64,000 nucleotides of DNA from Natronosalvus vescus (GTDB lineage: Archaea > Halobacteriota > Halobacteria > Halobacteriales > Natrialbaceae). The position numbers and the translations under genes are program-made. The notes under the pieces were generated by a model. It was given only the letters and a program-made list of their open reading frames with translations. It was not told the origin of the DNA and searched no databases. Below are positions 43,926 through 52,430 of the stretch, piece by piece (within the stretch, counting starts at the first letter, position 1; every line of letters begins with the position of its first letter). The stretch spans positions 1,984,001 to 2,048,000 of the forward strand of contig NZ_CP099546.1 of the NCBI RefSeq assembly GCF_023973145.1. The letters run 5' to 3'.

Positions 43926-44240
43926 ATGTCTCAGAGAGACATTCCAAGTCAGTACGAACGCCCTGCGCTTTCTCAATCTGAACTATCTGCCAGAATCAAG
44001 GCGATGGAAGTTGGTGACGAAGTCGTTTTTGGAGACAGAAAAAATCCGCTTGAGGTAGTAGAACATAATGCAGAAGGAAATAACATCGTCGGGGTTAGGA
44101 TCAAAAGTTCATTCGATGGGAAAGACCCTCGTGGCGTATATCACATCTTATCTTACGATGGTGATTACTACCAAAGCAGTTCAAATATCGCTCGACGGAG
44201 CTTAGAGTGGGTCATGAACGTTACAGCAGAGCGCCATTGA
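43926..44240 (+). CDS. Small protein, unknown function
   Basis: A 104-residue soluble protein. EVGDEVVFGDRKNPLEVVEHNAEGNNIVGVRIKSSFDG and GVYHILSYDGDYYQSSS read like a small beta barrel (SH3/OB-like). It is preceded by an AT-rich region and is not linked to a clear operon. No family is recognised. Confidence 0.55.
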   Translation: MSQRDIPSQYERPALSQSELSARIKAMEVGDEVVFGDRKNPLEVVEHNAEGNNIVGVRIKSSFDGKDPRGVYHILSYDGDYYQSSSNIARRSLEWVMNVTAERH

Positions 44241-44360
44241 ACCTAGCTCAAGTCCGAGCATGTTTCTGACTTTAGGCGCTTCTCGGAAGGGCATTGGAAC
44301 GTCTCTCATTTGAATTTGATCGGACGTTAGATTGAAGATGCAACAATTAGGATTATCTCC

Positions 44361-44846
44361 ATGTCAATTTCCGAACCAACACAGGTCTCAATACCAGACT
44401 GGGCAGATTCTATCCTTTCGGGCCATTTACTCGAGAACGAAAGGCCAATAGCTAGTTATGATGAAGAGGATCTTGCAATCATAGTTACAGACCGTCGCCT
44501 ATTTTCAATCACTCAAGAGTACAATGATGTTCATGTGGATTCAACTCACTTACGAGGGGATCATATTATCGGATCAAATGTTTCAACTTCTGAAGATGAG
44601 GATGCTGCAGGGGGAGGATTAATTCTATTGCTGATTGGGGGTGGTTTAGCATACGTCGGTGATGGGCTTGTTTTCCTATTAGGGCTGGTTCTCGTTGGAT
44701 TGGGTATTTTTGCTCTTATTGCACCACCTGAGAAGAATACCACTATCGAGATTCAAACTACAGACGAGCCCATTCAATTCGAAATTCCAGAAGATGCAAA
44801 ACACCTTGGGCAGACAATTTCCAAGGTTGTTGGCGGAGATATGTGA
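44361..44846 (+). CDS. PH-like domain membrane protein
   Basis: A 161-residue protein. The N-terminal half (residues about 15-75, GHLLENERPIASYDEEDLAIIVTDRRLFSITQEYNDVHV) has the start of a bacterial PH-like fold (TDRRLF is typical). Two close hydrophobic segments follow (residues about 85-120), then a short strand pair (NTTIEIQTTDEPIQFEIP) that would complete the PH fold on the same side. The fold is inferred from the pattern; the partner or ligand is not known. Confidence 0.55.
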   Translation: MSISEPTQVSIPDWADSILSGHLLENERPIASYDEEDLAIIVTDRRLFSITQEYNDVHVDSTHLRGDHIIGSNVSTSEDEDAAGGGLILLLIGGGLAYVGDGLVFLLGLVLVGLGIFALIAPPEKNTTIEIQTTDEPIQFEIPEDAKHLGQTISKVVGGDM

Positions 44847-45005
44847 TTCGGAAACGGTAGTGAATCGTCATTCTGAGTTGGAAAGTTCTGGTATCCATTC
44901 CGCCTTCATATCACATTGAAGTGTAAATGTGGTTGGGCGACACTGATTTCAGCGCCCCCTCTACTGCGATTGGAAGGCAACCCTATTCCACTTCATTCTC
45001 TCAAA

Positions 45006-45024
45006 ATAATTGCGGACACCCCCC
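45006..45024 (-). repeat. Distant copy of the G-tract / TGTCCGCAATTAT element
   Basis: On the minus strand this reads GGGGGGTGTCCGCAATTAT. It matches, but for one T, the repeated sequence GGGGGGTTGTCCGCAATTAT found twice at about 62.5 kb on the plus strand. A shared element 17.5 kb apart in an intergenic gap suggests the end of a mobile or dispersed repeat. The rest of the gap 44847-45104 is without a clear gene. Confidence 0.55.
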
Positions 45025-45104
45025 GTGTCTGTCATCTTCTCTACAGCTATAGACGGATAGTTCTTATTTTCTCATGATGGTTGAGAACCGCCCCCGATTG
45101 ATAG

Positions 45105-45839
45105 TTAGATCCTTTTTAACAATTCACTCTTCTTCTCCTGAAACTCTTCACTAGTTATGATATCGTCATCACGCAATTCCTTCAATTCACGTAATTTCTC
45201 AGTCTCGCTTGATTTTGATTCCTTAGCTACCTCAGAATCTTCGGTACTAGCGGTTGTATTACTTGAAACTTCGTCCGGGCGTAATACTATCTTCTCGCGA
45301 TTCCGTCGCCGAGTTGCCTTTTCGTATGCATAGTTTCCTGCACCAAATGTCCATAGGCCAGTAAATAACGCGACTACACTGTGGCGTCCAACTCCGCCAC
45401 CCTTTGACGAGTACATAACTACACGTTTGTTCTTATTATCAATCTCAGCAATCTTCCAACCAGCTTTCTGCCGATCTGCGGCTTTTTGTCGAAGATTTTT
45501 GTTTGTGATCTGTTGAGGCGACAGTTCTTTTGATGGGTACCCAGGGAGTCCTCCTTCCCGTTCAAAATCACCCTTTGTTTCTTTTCTTGATCCACCATTA
45601 GAAGAATTCTTCACCCCTTGTTGCTTTCCCTTTTCAAACTCACTCGCTACCTTTCCAAAATCCATATTGATGTAGAAGTTATACATTAGCAGAATGATGA
45701 ACGTCACAAATGAATAAACTATGAACGCTTCTCCATCAAATATGAAGTATAACACAGTGATGCATGATAAAAACACAAGTGCCATCACCTTTCCACTTGC
45801 TTGATAATTTTTAAGAGTAGACGGTCTCTGGTTGGTCAT
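45105..45839 (-). CDS. Membrane protein with C-terminal SHOCT domain
   Basis: A 244-residue protein. The N-terminus has two hydrophobic segments (residues about 16-36 and 40-58). A polar Lys/Ser/Gly-rich linker follows, then a conserved-looking region (LRQKAADRQKAGWKIAEIDNKNKRVVMYSSKGGGVGRHSVVALFTGLWTFGAGNYAYEKATRR) with a third weak segment. It ends with a SHOCT motif (LRELKELRDDDIITSEEFQEKKSELLKRI), a short domain often fused to membrane proteins of signalling or defence type. The role is unknown. It diverges from the exonuclease VII operon. Confidence 0.65.
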   Translation of the reverse strand: MTNQRPSTLKNYQASGKVMALVFLSCITVLYFIFDGEAFIVYSFVTFIILLMYNFYINMDFGKVASEFEKGKQQGVKNSSNGGSRKETKGDFEREGGLPGYPSKELSPQQITNKNLRQKAADRQKAGWKIAEIDNKNKRVVMYSSKGGGVGRHSVVALFTGLWTFGAGNYAYEKATRRRNREKIVLRPDEVSSNTTASTEDSEVAKESKSSETEKLRELKELRDDDIITSEEFQEKKSELLKRI

Positions 45840-46145
45840 TGTAGTTCGTGTGTAGAAATATGATTTGTCTAATATTTCAGGATTGTGGGCGGCATCGGTA
45901 TCTTATTTTACTTAGCGGTCTATCGATTGCACTTCGAAATTAATCCAGTAGTATGATTGATGGACGGTGGAATGACGAAATGAACGGGATAGGATTCCGA
46001 GCAATCCTGGAAAGCGATAATGGGTAAACGCAATCTCTGTACTGATTATCACCAACTTCCCAGTCTGTACCATATCTGTGCCCTGAACCCAGCCCAGTCA
46101 ACATGGCAAGAGTCTTTTTCTACCTGTAAATGAATCGTAGTATCG
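45840..46145. other. Divergent gap without a gene
   Basis: A 306-bp AT-rich gap between the SHOCT protein gene (minus) and xseA (plus). It must hold both promoters; no palindrome or RNA gene stands out. Confidence 0.35.
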
Positions 46146-47381
46146 ATGGGAGTTGACTCAGGTTCGCACGACGATAACGACCAAACCCAGAGCCTTGAGT
46201 CCCTACGAGAAACCCTAAACAGCGAGTCGATCACTTTCGTCGACACACTCAATACACAAATCAGTGAACTCCTTGAGAACGTGCCGAATCTCCAGTACGA
46301 GTACGTTGTCGGTGACGTTTCCGATTATGGCATCTCTGGAAACGGGCACGCTCATTTCGATTTGGTGCATAACGGTTCGAAAATCCACTGTGTGATATTC
46401 CAGTATCAGCTTTCGACGATGGATGTTGAGGTCGAAGATGGGACACAGATGGCCGTTAAAGGCGACCTCTCATACTATGATTCCAACGGGAGTGTCTCAT
46501 TAATCGTTCAGCATTGCGTGCCTGTTGGTGAAGGGAAATATGAGCAAATCTACCACAAGAATCGAACAATACTTGAGGAAGATGGCCTCCTGAATGACGA
46601 TGAAAAACAACCGTTGCCCACGTTGCCACGATGCGTTGGTGTCGTCACGAGCGCCGACAGTGATGCTCGAAAAGACGTAGTGACGAGCTTGCATGATCGG
46701 TATCCTGATCTGGATATTCTCATCCAGCATTCCACAGTCCAGGGCAAGGACGCCATGCTCTCGATGATGCAAGCGATCAGCCGACTTGACGATAATGCTC
46801 GAGTCGACGTGATCATCGTGACCCGTGGTGGGGGTTCAGAAAAGGATTTGCGGGTGTTCAACGAGACGCCGCTTTGTCGCGTGATTTTCGACACCAAGAC
46901 ACCAATAGCCGTTGGCATCGGCCATGAAAATGATCGGACACTTGTTGATGAGGTGGCCGATCTGCGAGTGATGACGCCCACCCATGCAGGTGAGGTTGTC
47001 CCAAAAAAAGAGGCTCTTGAGAGTGAGTTAGAACTGAATCGGAAGCGTCTGGCAAATGCGTACACCCGGACGACTAGAGAGCGTCTCGACTCCTACACAA
47101 CCGATCTCGAGAAAGGGTATCAACAGCTAACAAGAGACCAACTTGGTGCGTTCGAACGTGAACTCGATCAAGCCTATGAAACAACGGTTTCACAGCAGAT
47201 TACGACGTACGAGAATCGACTAGAGAACGGCCTCGACCGACTTGAACAGCAGAAAACCCACGAACAGGCCCAGGCTGACGCTCAAGAGAAGTTCGAACGA
47301 GAGAAGCGACGGCAGCGTATCGCCATTGCCGTCCTAATTGTCCTCCTCCTCGGCTTGCTCGGCTACATATTCATACTGTAA
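46146..47381 (+). CDS. xseA: Exodeoxyribonuclease VII large subunit with C-terminal membrane helix
   Basis: The catalytic subunit of a nuclease that degrades single-stranded DNA from both ends to oligonucleotides. The N-terminal OB-fold (residues about 30-140) is followed by the conserved core: CVGVVTSADSDARKDVV, then VDVIIVTRGGGSEKDLRVFNE, and PIAVGIGHENDRTLVDEVADLRVMTPTHAGEVV. A long coiled coil (about 275-385) follows, as in the bacterial enzyme. The unusual feature is the end: EKRRQRIAIAVLIVLLLGLLGYIFIL is a membrane anchor (residues about 386-411), which bacterial XseA lacks. The small subunit gene begins two bases after the stop. It lies in the accessory region with a foreign neighbourhood. 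Confidence 0.85.
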   Translation: MGVDSGSHDDNDQTQSLESLRETLNSESITFVDTLNTQISELLENVPNLQYEYVVGDVSDYGISGNGHAHFDLVHNGSKIHCVIFQYQLSTMDVEVEDGTQMAVKGDLSYYDSNGSVSLIVQHCVPVGEGKYEQIYHKNRTILEEDGLLNDDEKQPLPTLPRCVGVVTSADSDARKDVVTSLHDRYPDLDILIQHSTVQGKDAMLSMMQAISRLDDNARVDVIIVTRGGGSEKDLRVFNETPLCRVIFDTKTPIAVGIGHENDRTLVDEVADLRVMTPTHAGEVVPKKEALESELELNRKRLANAYTRTTRERLDSYTTDLEKGYQQLTRDQLGAFERELDQAYETTVSQQITTYENRLENGLDRLEQQKTHEQAQADAQEKFEREKRRQRIAIAVLIVLLLGLLGYIFIL

Positions 47382-47383
47382 CC

Positions 47384-47584
47384 ATGACTGATGACACTGA
47401 CTCAGAACAAGAGGTATCGATCGGCGAGCAAACAGCTCGACTGGAAGAGATAATCACCACGTTAGAAGATGGCGAGGTATCCCTCGAGAGAGCGCAGCAG
47501 TTGCACGAGGAGGGGCAGACGATCTTAGCGAGGTTGGAAGATGACCTCGAGGTCGGTGATGGGACAGTCAAGGTCGAAGAGTGA
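47384..47584 (+). CDS. xseB: Exodeoxyribonuclease VII small subunit
   Basis: A 66-residue helical protein that wraps around the coiled coil of XseA. QTARLEEIITTLEDGEVSLERAQQLHEEGQTILARLEDDLEVGDGTVKVEE is a full match to the short XseB helix-turn-helix (usual length 60-80). It begins two bases after the xseA stop, so the pair is one operon. Confidence 0.85.
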   Translation: MTDDTDSEQEVSIGEQTARLEEIITTLEDGEVSLERAQQLHEEGQTILARLEDDLEVGDGTVKVEE

Positions 47585-47743
47585 ACCACTATACAACCTC
47601 ATCTGATTTTCCGGTTCTTGTTCCCACCTTCTAGCCATCAGCCGACAGCTCGGTCTTTGCCTTTCCAATAATTCCTCAATACTTCTGTGAGACAAAATTG
47701 ACAATGCTAATGACATATCGTGGGAATTGTGTTGTCAATTATC

Positions 47744-48835
47744 ATGCCCACTCTCAAACGGTACCAGAACAAGCCTGGATACTATATTAATGCAGGAATT
47801 GATGGCCGTGTAATCACGTACCAAACCTCGCCTAAGGCGAGACAACTCTTTGACGGACTCGGATTCAATCATGGGAGTTCCATTTCCTGGAAAATGATCC
47901 AAGACTTGCAGAGTCGTGGGGATGTTTACACAGGCGGTTCTGGAGTAGAGTCGATCGATACTGACGATTCGATAACTGGCCTATCGTCGGAGCAGGAGAA
48001 GATATATGAGATGTATCTTCAGTATGATTCGCTCCAGCGATCTACCGTCAACCGTGTCGATTCTATTTTCCACAGCCTTGATGACGCTCTCTCGAGTAAC
48101 GGCCTGAAAACGACGATCCATGACTCACTGATAGCTCACCCAATTGAAGGTATTCTTCACTGCTTAGAAGCTTTGGCCGAACCACCTTACCCTATTACGA
48201 ATTTCGACCTCAATGGGCCTGATCTCGTTCTCGAGTTTACTGTTGAGGATAGTGCAGTCCTCTCTTTTCGTGATGTTCGATGGACGGATGTCGATCACGA
48301 TTTTGAAGGGAGTGTCGAATATAAGACAGCAGAGGGAACTGATGCGACCTATTCAGTGAAGGACGGATATTTCACCGATTGGGCAATGGCGGATGGAAAC
48401 CACTGTGAGACAGACGATTGGGAAAAAGCGCACAAATCTGCGTTCAATGCTGACTTTGGAAGGAGGAGAGGGTTAGGTTTCAACATCTCTAATTGGACAG
48501 AGGTCGTTCGAAAACTCTTCTTATTCCTCAACCACTACGATATCCGCCCTTATCGCTCTGCACATAGGGGACTTTGTTCACTTCAGGAACTCGAAGGCAA
48601 GCATATCTGGGTCACAGCTAATCACACAACAGCAACCCAATCAAGCGGCCACTTCGTTATCACTGACGAATTGGCAGATCTCCATCCAATCGGTGTAAAC
48701 GAACTTGGCGACTACCTTGTTGAGGTTGGTGAAATTGACCGAAAGAAGGCTTCGGCACGCCCTGTACCACTGATTGCCGGTTCCGATGACTTGCATTCTG
48801 CCACTAATAAAAGCCTGATAGCAGTTGATACCTAA
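47744..48835 (+). CDS. Protein of unknown function (363 residues)
   Basis: A soluble 363-residue protein with no motif I recognise. It begins MPTLKRYQNKPGYYINAGI and continues GRVITYQTSPKARQLFDGLGF, like a small strand-rich DNA-linked domain. The middle is helical (SSEQEKIYEMYLQYDSLQRSTVNRVDSIFHSLDDAL), followed by a strand-rich part. Codon use is of the lower-G+C accessory type. It stands between the exonuclease VII pair and the second integrase, all in the accessory region. The ATG at 47744 is used because the first eight residues of the longer frame are poorly coding. Confidence 0.6.
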   Translation: MPTLKRYQNKPGYYINAGIDGRVITYQTSPKARQLFDGLGFNHGSSISWKMIQDLQSRGDVYTGGSGVESIDTDDSITGLSSEQEKIYEMYLQYDSLQRSTVNRVDSIFHSLDDALSSNGLKTTIHDSLIAHPIEGILHCLEALAEPPYPITNFDLNGPDLVLEFTVEDSAVLSFRDVRWTDVDHDFEGSVEYKTAEGTDATYSVKDGYFTDWAMADGNHCETDDWEKAHKSAFNADFGRRRGLGFNISNWTEVVRKLFLFLNHYDIRPYRSAHRGLCSLQELEGKHIWVTANHTTATQSSGHFVITDELADLHPIGVNELGDYLVEVGEIDRKKASARPVPLIAGSDDLHSATNKSLIAVDT

Positions 48836-48906
48836 GCGGTCAAAGTCTGTAGTTTGACAATCAGGGGGTTCGGGTTTGGGTTCAGCAGGCTCAGCACTTC
48901 AAAAGG

Positions 48907-50058
48907 CTATTCACCTCCATACGCTGGGATGTGACACAGATCCTTTAACCGCGCTTTTCGGCGCTCCTCATTACTCCTCTCATCATAGTGATCTTTGATA
49001 ACCGAAGGCGAAGCATCACAACGCTCACTGATCACTTCTATATCAACTCCTTGATTAGCTAAATGAGTAATATAGCCCTTCCGAACCGCTTTTGGGGAAG
49101 CGTTTTCTTTACAATTGTGCGCTCGGTCAGTATAGCCTAAGCACTCCTCTGGCGATAGTCCGCTGGGACAGATTCCTTCTGTAACACACGGACGAGTGAG
49201 TTCGTAACAATACTTCCGTATCGTCGATAATCCGATTCGGCCTGTTCCTGGCGCTAAGAGTGGTTTGCGGCCATATTCATCGATCACATCATTACGGTTG
49301 TGGCTAATGTAATTATCGAGAATTTCACAACAGGTGCGAGTGATTGTCACATCTCGTTCCCCGTCTTTCCCATTTTTCAGACGAACACCATCCTCGGGAT
49401 CGTCACCAAACGATACTCCTGTCTGGGGATCATCTCGGAATTTTAGCACCCCTCCCTGACCATTCCGTTCGTAATGACAGACATCCAGCGCTCGAATATC
49501 GCTGGGTCGGCACCCTGCCTCAGCCATGAGCGTCATTACGACGTGGCGGGTGGTAGCATACTTGAATTTGTCTGCATACTGAAGCGATAATTCCGCATTC
49601 ACGGATTTGAACACTTCTTTCCGCTCGGTTTTCTTCCCATTATGATCGGGTTTGATTTTGGGAATGTCGACTTTCTCTGCTGTCCCGCGTTTGATGAACT
49701 CCCTGTTTTCACACCAACGGATAAACCGCCTCACCGCCTTCATATTCTCTCTGAGCGTATACCTGCTGAGTGACCCCTCTGCATCGTTGCCTTCTCCTTT
49801 TCGCCAGTTGTAGAAGTCCTCATTCAACTCTTTCCCGCCGATTTCGCCCAGTATTTCATACTCTCGTTTCTGACACCATGTGACAAAGAACGAAAGGACA
49901 GTCCGATAACTACTGACTGTTGACTGTCGAATCTCCTCGCTTCTTCTCGTCAAATAGCGCTCTACGGCCTCATCGGGGGAAATTTTGAATAAATGCTCCT
50001 CAGGTACGTACCTTTCGAGATGATCATTATCGCTGTCCTGATCCTCAGCACTCGACAT
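48907..50058 (-). CDS. Tyrosine recombinase / integrase (second copy)
   Basis: A 383-residue integrase with full catalytic set: Arg in GCRPSDIRALDVCHY, Lys in VRLKNGKDGERDV, then the SPKAVRKGYITHL motif, in which His of His-x-x-Arg is replaced by Lys. The Tyr is in IKDHYDERS. The loss of that His is a real deviation and may lower activity; the same position is His in the gene at 29270. The Cys/His cluster CVTEGICPSGLSPEECLGYTDRAHNC is present. It points toward the left integrase, so the two genes face each other across a 20-kb segment. The start is ATG 50058 after a GGGGGTGAG ribosome-binding site; a small frame overlaps it upstream. Confidence 0.88.
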   Translation of the reverse strand: MSSAEDQDSDNDHLERYVPEEHLFKISPDEAVERYLTRRSEEIRQSTVSSYRTVLSFFVTWCQKREYEILGEIGGKELNEDFYNWRKGEGNDAEGSLSRYTLRENMKAVRRFIRWCENREFIKRGTAEKVDIPKIKPDHNGKKTERKEVFKSVNAELSLQYADKFKYATTRHVVMTLMAEAGCRPSDIRALDVCHYERNGQGGVLKFRDDPQTGVSFGDDPEDGVRLKNGKDGERDVTITRTCCEILDNYISHNRNDVIDEYGRKPLLAPGTGRIGLSTIRKYCYELTRPCVTEGICPSGLSPEECLGYTDRAHNCKENASPKAVRKGYITHLANQGVDIEVISERCDASPSVIKDHYDERSNEERRKARLKDLCHIPAYGGE

Positions 50059-50215
50059 GGTACTCACCCCCAAATGTGAGGTTATCTTTGTTCAGGTTCA
50101 GTTCCTGCGACTCGTCGACGGTTGAGGAAGCTGACTGGTTTTCAAACTGTTCATCATTGCTAGATCCACGGGTATCGATGGTAGACAGAACCGTGTTGAT
50201 TGGTTTGCTATTCAT
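50045..50215 (-). CDS. Possible small protein upstream of integrase
   Basis: A 56-residue frame from ATG 50215 to TGA 50045-50047 on the minus strand (MNSKPINTVLSTIDTRGSSN, then a Ser/Glu/Asn-rich part). It overlaps the integrase start by 14 bases, and its end contains the integrase ribosome-binding site. This overlap suggests coupled translation, with a role as a leader or excision factor. The sequence is low-complexity and hydrophilic, so it is a weak call. Confidence 0.35.
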   Translation of the reverse strand: MNSKPINTVLSTIDTRGSSNDEQFENQSASSTVDESQELNLNKDNLTFGGEYHVEC

Positions 50216-50633
50216 TGTTCTAGTGGCTCATCGTGCGAGAGATGACTGGGTGCAGGATTACGCGATGCACCAAGCGCGGCCGTTTGGACGGCGAAATGGG
50301 AATCCAGTCTGATTAGGTAGATTCAGTCTTTTGTGTAGTTGAGTCCAGTCTTTTCTACGGACTCGTGCCCCCTCTCGCAGAGGTTCAAGCTAACCTGAAC
50401 TACCAACCTCCATACTTAAACAAGTTTCATCGAGAATATCTCTGCTAGTGTAGCCGATCCCTTGATCACACCGCTACTAATGTGGGTCAATACAAAATCG
50501 ATAGTTGATGACATCATCCAAAATACAGGACACATGTGTCATAGGGCGGCTCCAAGATCGGATATCGCTCTATCCAGTTAGCTTAGAGTGTACAAGAACG
50601 GCTAATTCTCCCGAAATGATTTCGCCCACTTGA
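50216..50633. other. Gap without a clear gene
   Basis: A 418-bp gap between the second integrase and a glycine-rich nuclease-like gene. It holds two near copies of TCAGTCTTTT / CCAGTCTTTT (about 50327-50356) and the weak inverted repeat GTTCA-N8-TGAAC (about 50384-50401). No tRNA is visible, so the integration site of the right integrase is not apparent. Confidence 0.35.
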
Positions 50634-51173
50634 TCACAAGTCGAAGAGGCCGCCGCCTCCCGACTCTTTTTCCCTAGAACTGCCAAAATTCTCTTTCCGC
50701 TTCCAGATGAATGTTACTTGCCCCCGTTGGCCACCGAGACCACCGCCCATTCCCATACCCATGCCTCCTTGTTGATCATACTTGCTCTGTAAATGCCGCC
50801 ATCCATCCACGTCCTTTACGCCGCAGGTACACGCGATGACATACGGATAGATATCTCGGTATTCTTCGATTTGGCCCCTAAACTTCTTCGTTTGACTGTT
50901 CGTTAGGTCTCGTTTCAATTCGATACCGACGACATCGTTTACGACGATATCAGCATTGGCGTTGCCCCGTTCCTTCGAGACGACGTACGTCTCGCCTGTG
51001 CCTCCCCCGAACCCGCCGAGTAACCCATCGCCTCCACCGGAGTTCAACCGGTCATCAAGATACTGCTGAAGATCGTTCTGGAACTTTTTCTCCGTCCGGT
51101 AGGCTCGTTTAGGAATCCAGTCTTCGACTGCTCGTGCGACCTTCTGGAAGGTCTGGTGTTCGCCACCCATCAT
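50634..51173 (-). CDS. Glycine-rich PD-(D/E)XK nuclease-like protein
   Basis: A 179-residue protein. The core (residues about 25-120) reads as a compact restriction-endonuclease-like fold. EKKFQNDLQQYLDDRL is the first helix, ANADIVVNDVVGIELKRDL holds Asp75 and Glu85-x-Lys87, and KFRGQIEEYRDIYPYVIACTCG is the helix and following strand. It is flanked by glycine-rich stretches: GGGDGLLGGFGGGTG before it, and GGMGMGMGGGLGGQRG near the end. The Met-Gly run is unusual for a haloarchaeon. The catalytic pattern is complete, so nuclease activity is likely; target and partner are unknown. Confidence 0.65.
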   Translation of the reverse strand: MMGGEHQTFQKVARAVEDWIPKRAYRTEKKFQNDLQQYLDDRLNSGGGDGLLGGFGGGTGETYVVSKERGNANADIVVNDVVGIELKRDLTNSQTKKFRGQIEEYRDIYPYVIACTCGVKDVDGWRHLQSKYDQQGGMGMGMGGGLGGQRGQVTFIWKRKENFGSSREKESGGGGLFDL

Positions 51174-51331
51174 GATTTTCTCTAGACACCGGAGGCCGAG
51201 CTGGAGAGGCCTTTAGGCCCGGCCAGTGTCCCGACGAATGTGTGGGTCGGAATACACCCCGGCGATTTTGGTGCCATTGTTTGGTAGTCACAAGGAACTG
51301 ACTTGAATCTTTACTAGCCTTTTGTGAGCGG

Positions 51332-51624
51332 TTGATTCGGACGCTCACGAGTCGGCTAATCCAGTCCATCTCTCGTGGTTGCGTCTTCGTCGTTCTCGTT
51401 GGTACGGCGCTCTTCTACGTGAGTGGTGTCGGACTTCTCACGGCGCTCACGCTGACGGTTATCGTGTATTCAGCTCGGGCATTCTTGTCGGATCTCATCC
51501 GCTACTGGTACCTTCATTGGGTGCTGAAGGCTCCGATTTGCACTCTCCAGGTGGCCGATTGGTGGGAAAGAAATTGGCCCTTCTCCTCCGGTGGTATTGG
51601 ATCCCGGGTCTCATTGTGTGGTGA
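51332..51624 (+). pseudogene. Possible membrane protein remnant, frameshifted
   Basis: A frame beginning with TTG 51332 encodes a membrane-type N-terminus (CVFVVLVGTALFYVSGVGLLTALTLTVIVYSARAFLSDLIRYW). After about residue 70 it loses coding character, while the next frame carries GRLVGKKLALLLRWYWIPGLIVW to a stop at 51622-51624. This looks like one short membrane protein broken by a frameshift near 51550. The start is weak, so it may be only a decayed piece. Confidence 0.35.
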
Positions 51625-51671
51625 GTGCTGTAGGTTGGGTGTGTATTGCGTGACTGAATCTCCTGTTGGAT

Positions 51672-52430
51672 TCACCTGTTACGTTCGAACTTCTTCTTGT
51701 GAGCCTTCTCCCGGTCTTCCCAGTCAGTCATCGTCTTGGTCGGAGAACTCCACTCGTTCATATCATAGAACGCCTCTAGGGATCTAATCCACGGCTTGAC
51801 CATTTTGTTGATGAACATCGAATGTAATCGCTGTCTGTGGCCGATTCCATTGATTGACTTACCGAGCGAATTCATCCCACTATCAATTTTATCCAGCCGA
51901 TTACGCATCTCAATCCTGAACTCCGGATCAACAAGTCGCTCGAGTTTGCTGAGGCGTTCACCGTGCTTATCAGCCAACCCTCTGATCATCGTTTCCAGCG
52001 CGTCTTCGCCCTGTTCAATCTTCGAATCCAATCGGGATACTTCCCGCTCATACTTTCCCCGAAGTTCCTCTACCTCTGCTCGAAGTTCTTCAATCTCTTG
52101 CTGTTGCGAGTGCCATTCAGCTGCCCAATCGATATCATCATCCACAAGGATGTCCCCGCTGAATTCGTCTAACCACCATTTCCCATCAACCGTTAGTTCA
52201 GCATGCAAAGGAGCGGGGATTGGTCGATTATCGTCCCGTTCAGAGGGTTGCCACGTTTCAATCAATTCTCGCTCTTCAAGATCGCGGAGAACTCGCACAC
52301 GTTGAGTCGTGTGGTCAAGGCCAAGGCGCTGGCCTATATCTGTTGACGTAATCGTTTGACTTGGCGATTCGATAAACATCTTCAGCACCTCGAGTTCTCT
52401 CTCAGAAAAGTCGTATTTCCTATAACTCAT
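51672..52430 (-). CDS. Winged-helix DNA-binding protein with coiled coil
   Basis: A 252-residue protein. The N-terminal winged helix (residues about 5-75, SERELEVLKMFIESPSQTITSTDIGQRLGLDHTTQRVRVLRDLEERELIETW) is a MarR-like DNA-binding domain. A coiled coil follows (about 100-165, QQQEIEELRAEVEELRGKYEREVSRLDSKIEQGEDALETMIRGLADKH) and then a helical C-terminus. This is a likely regulator or structural DNA-binding protein. The start ATG at 52430 (MSYRKYDF) is preferred over the one eleven codons upstream. No ligand domain is visible. Confidence 0.68.
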   Translation of the reverse strand: MSYRKYDFSERELEVLKMFIESPSQTITSTDIGQRLGLDHTTQRVRVLRDLEERELIETWQPSERDDNRPIPAPLHAELTVDGKWWLDEFSGDILVDDDIDWAAEWHSQQQEIEELRAEVEELRGKYEREVSRLDSKIEQGEDALETMIRGLADKHGERLSKLERLVDPEFRIEMRNRLDKIDSGMNSLGKSINGIGHRQRLHSMFINKMVKPWIRSLEAFYDMNEWSSPTKTMTDWEDREKAHKKKFERNR

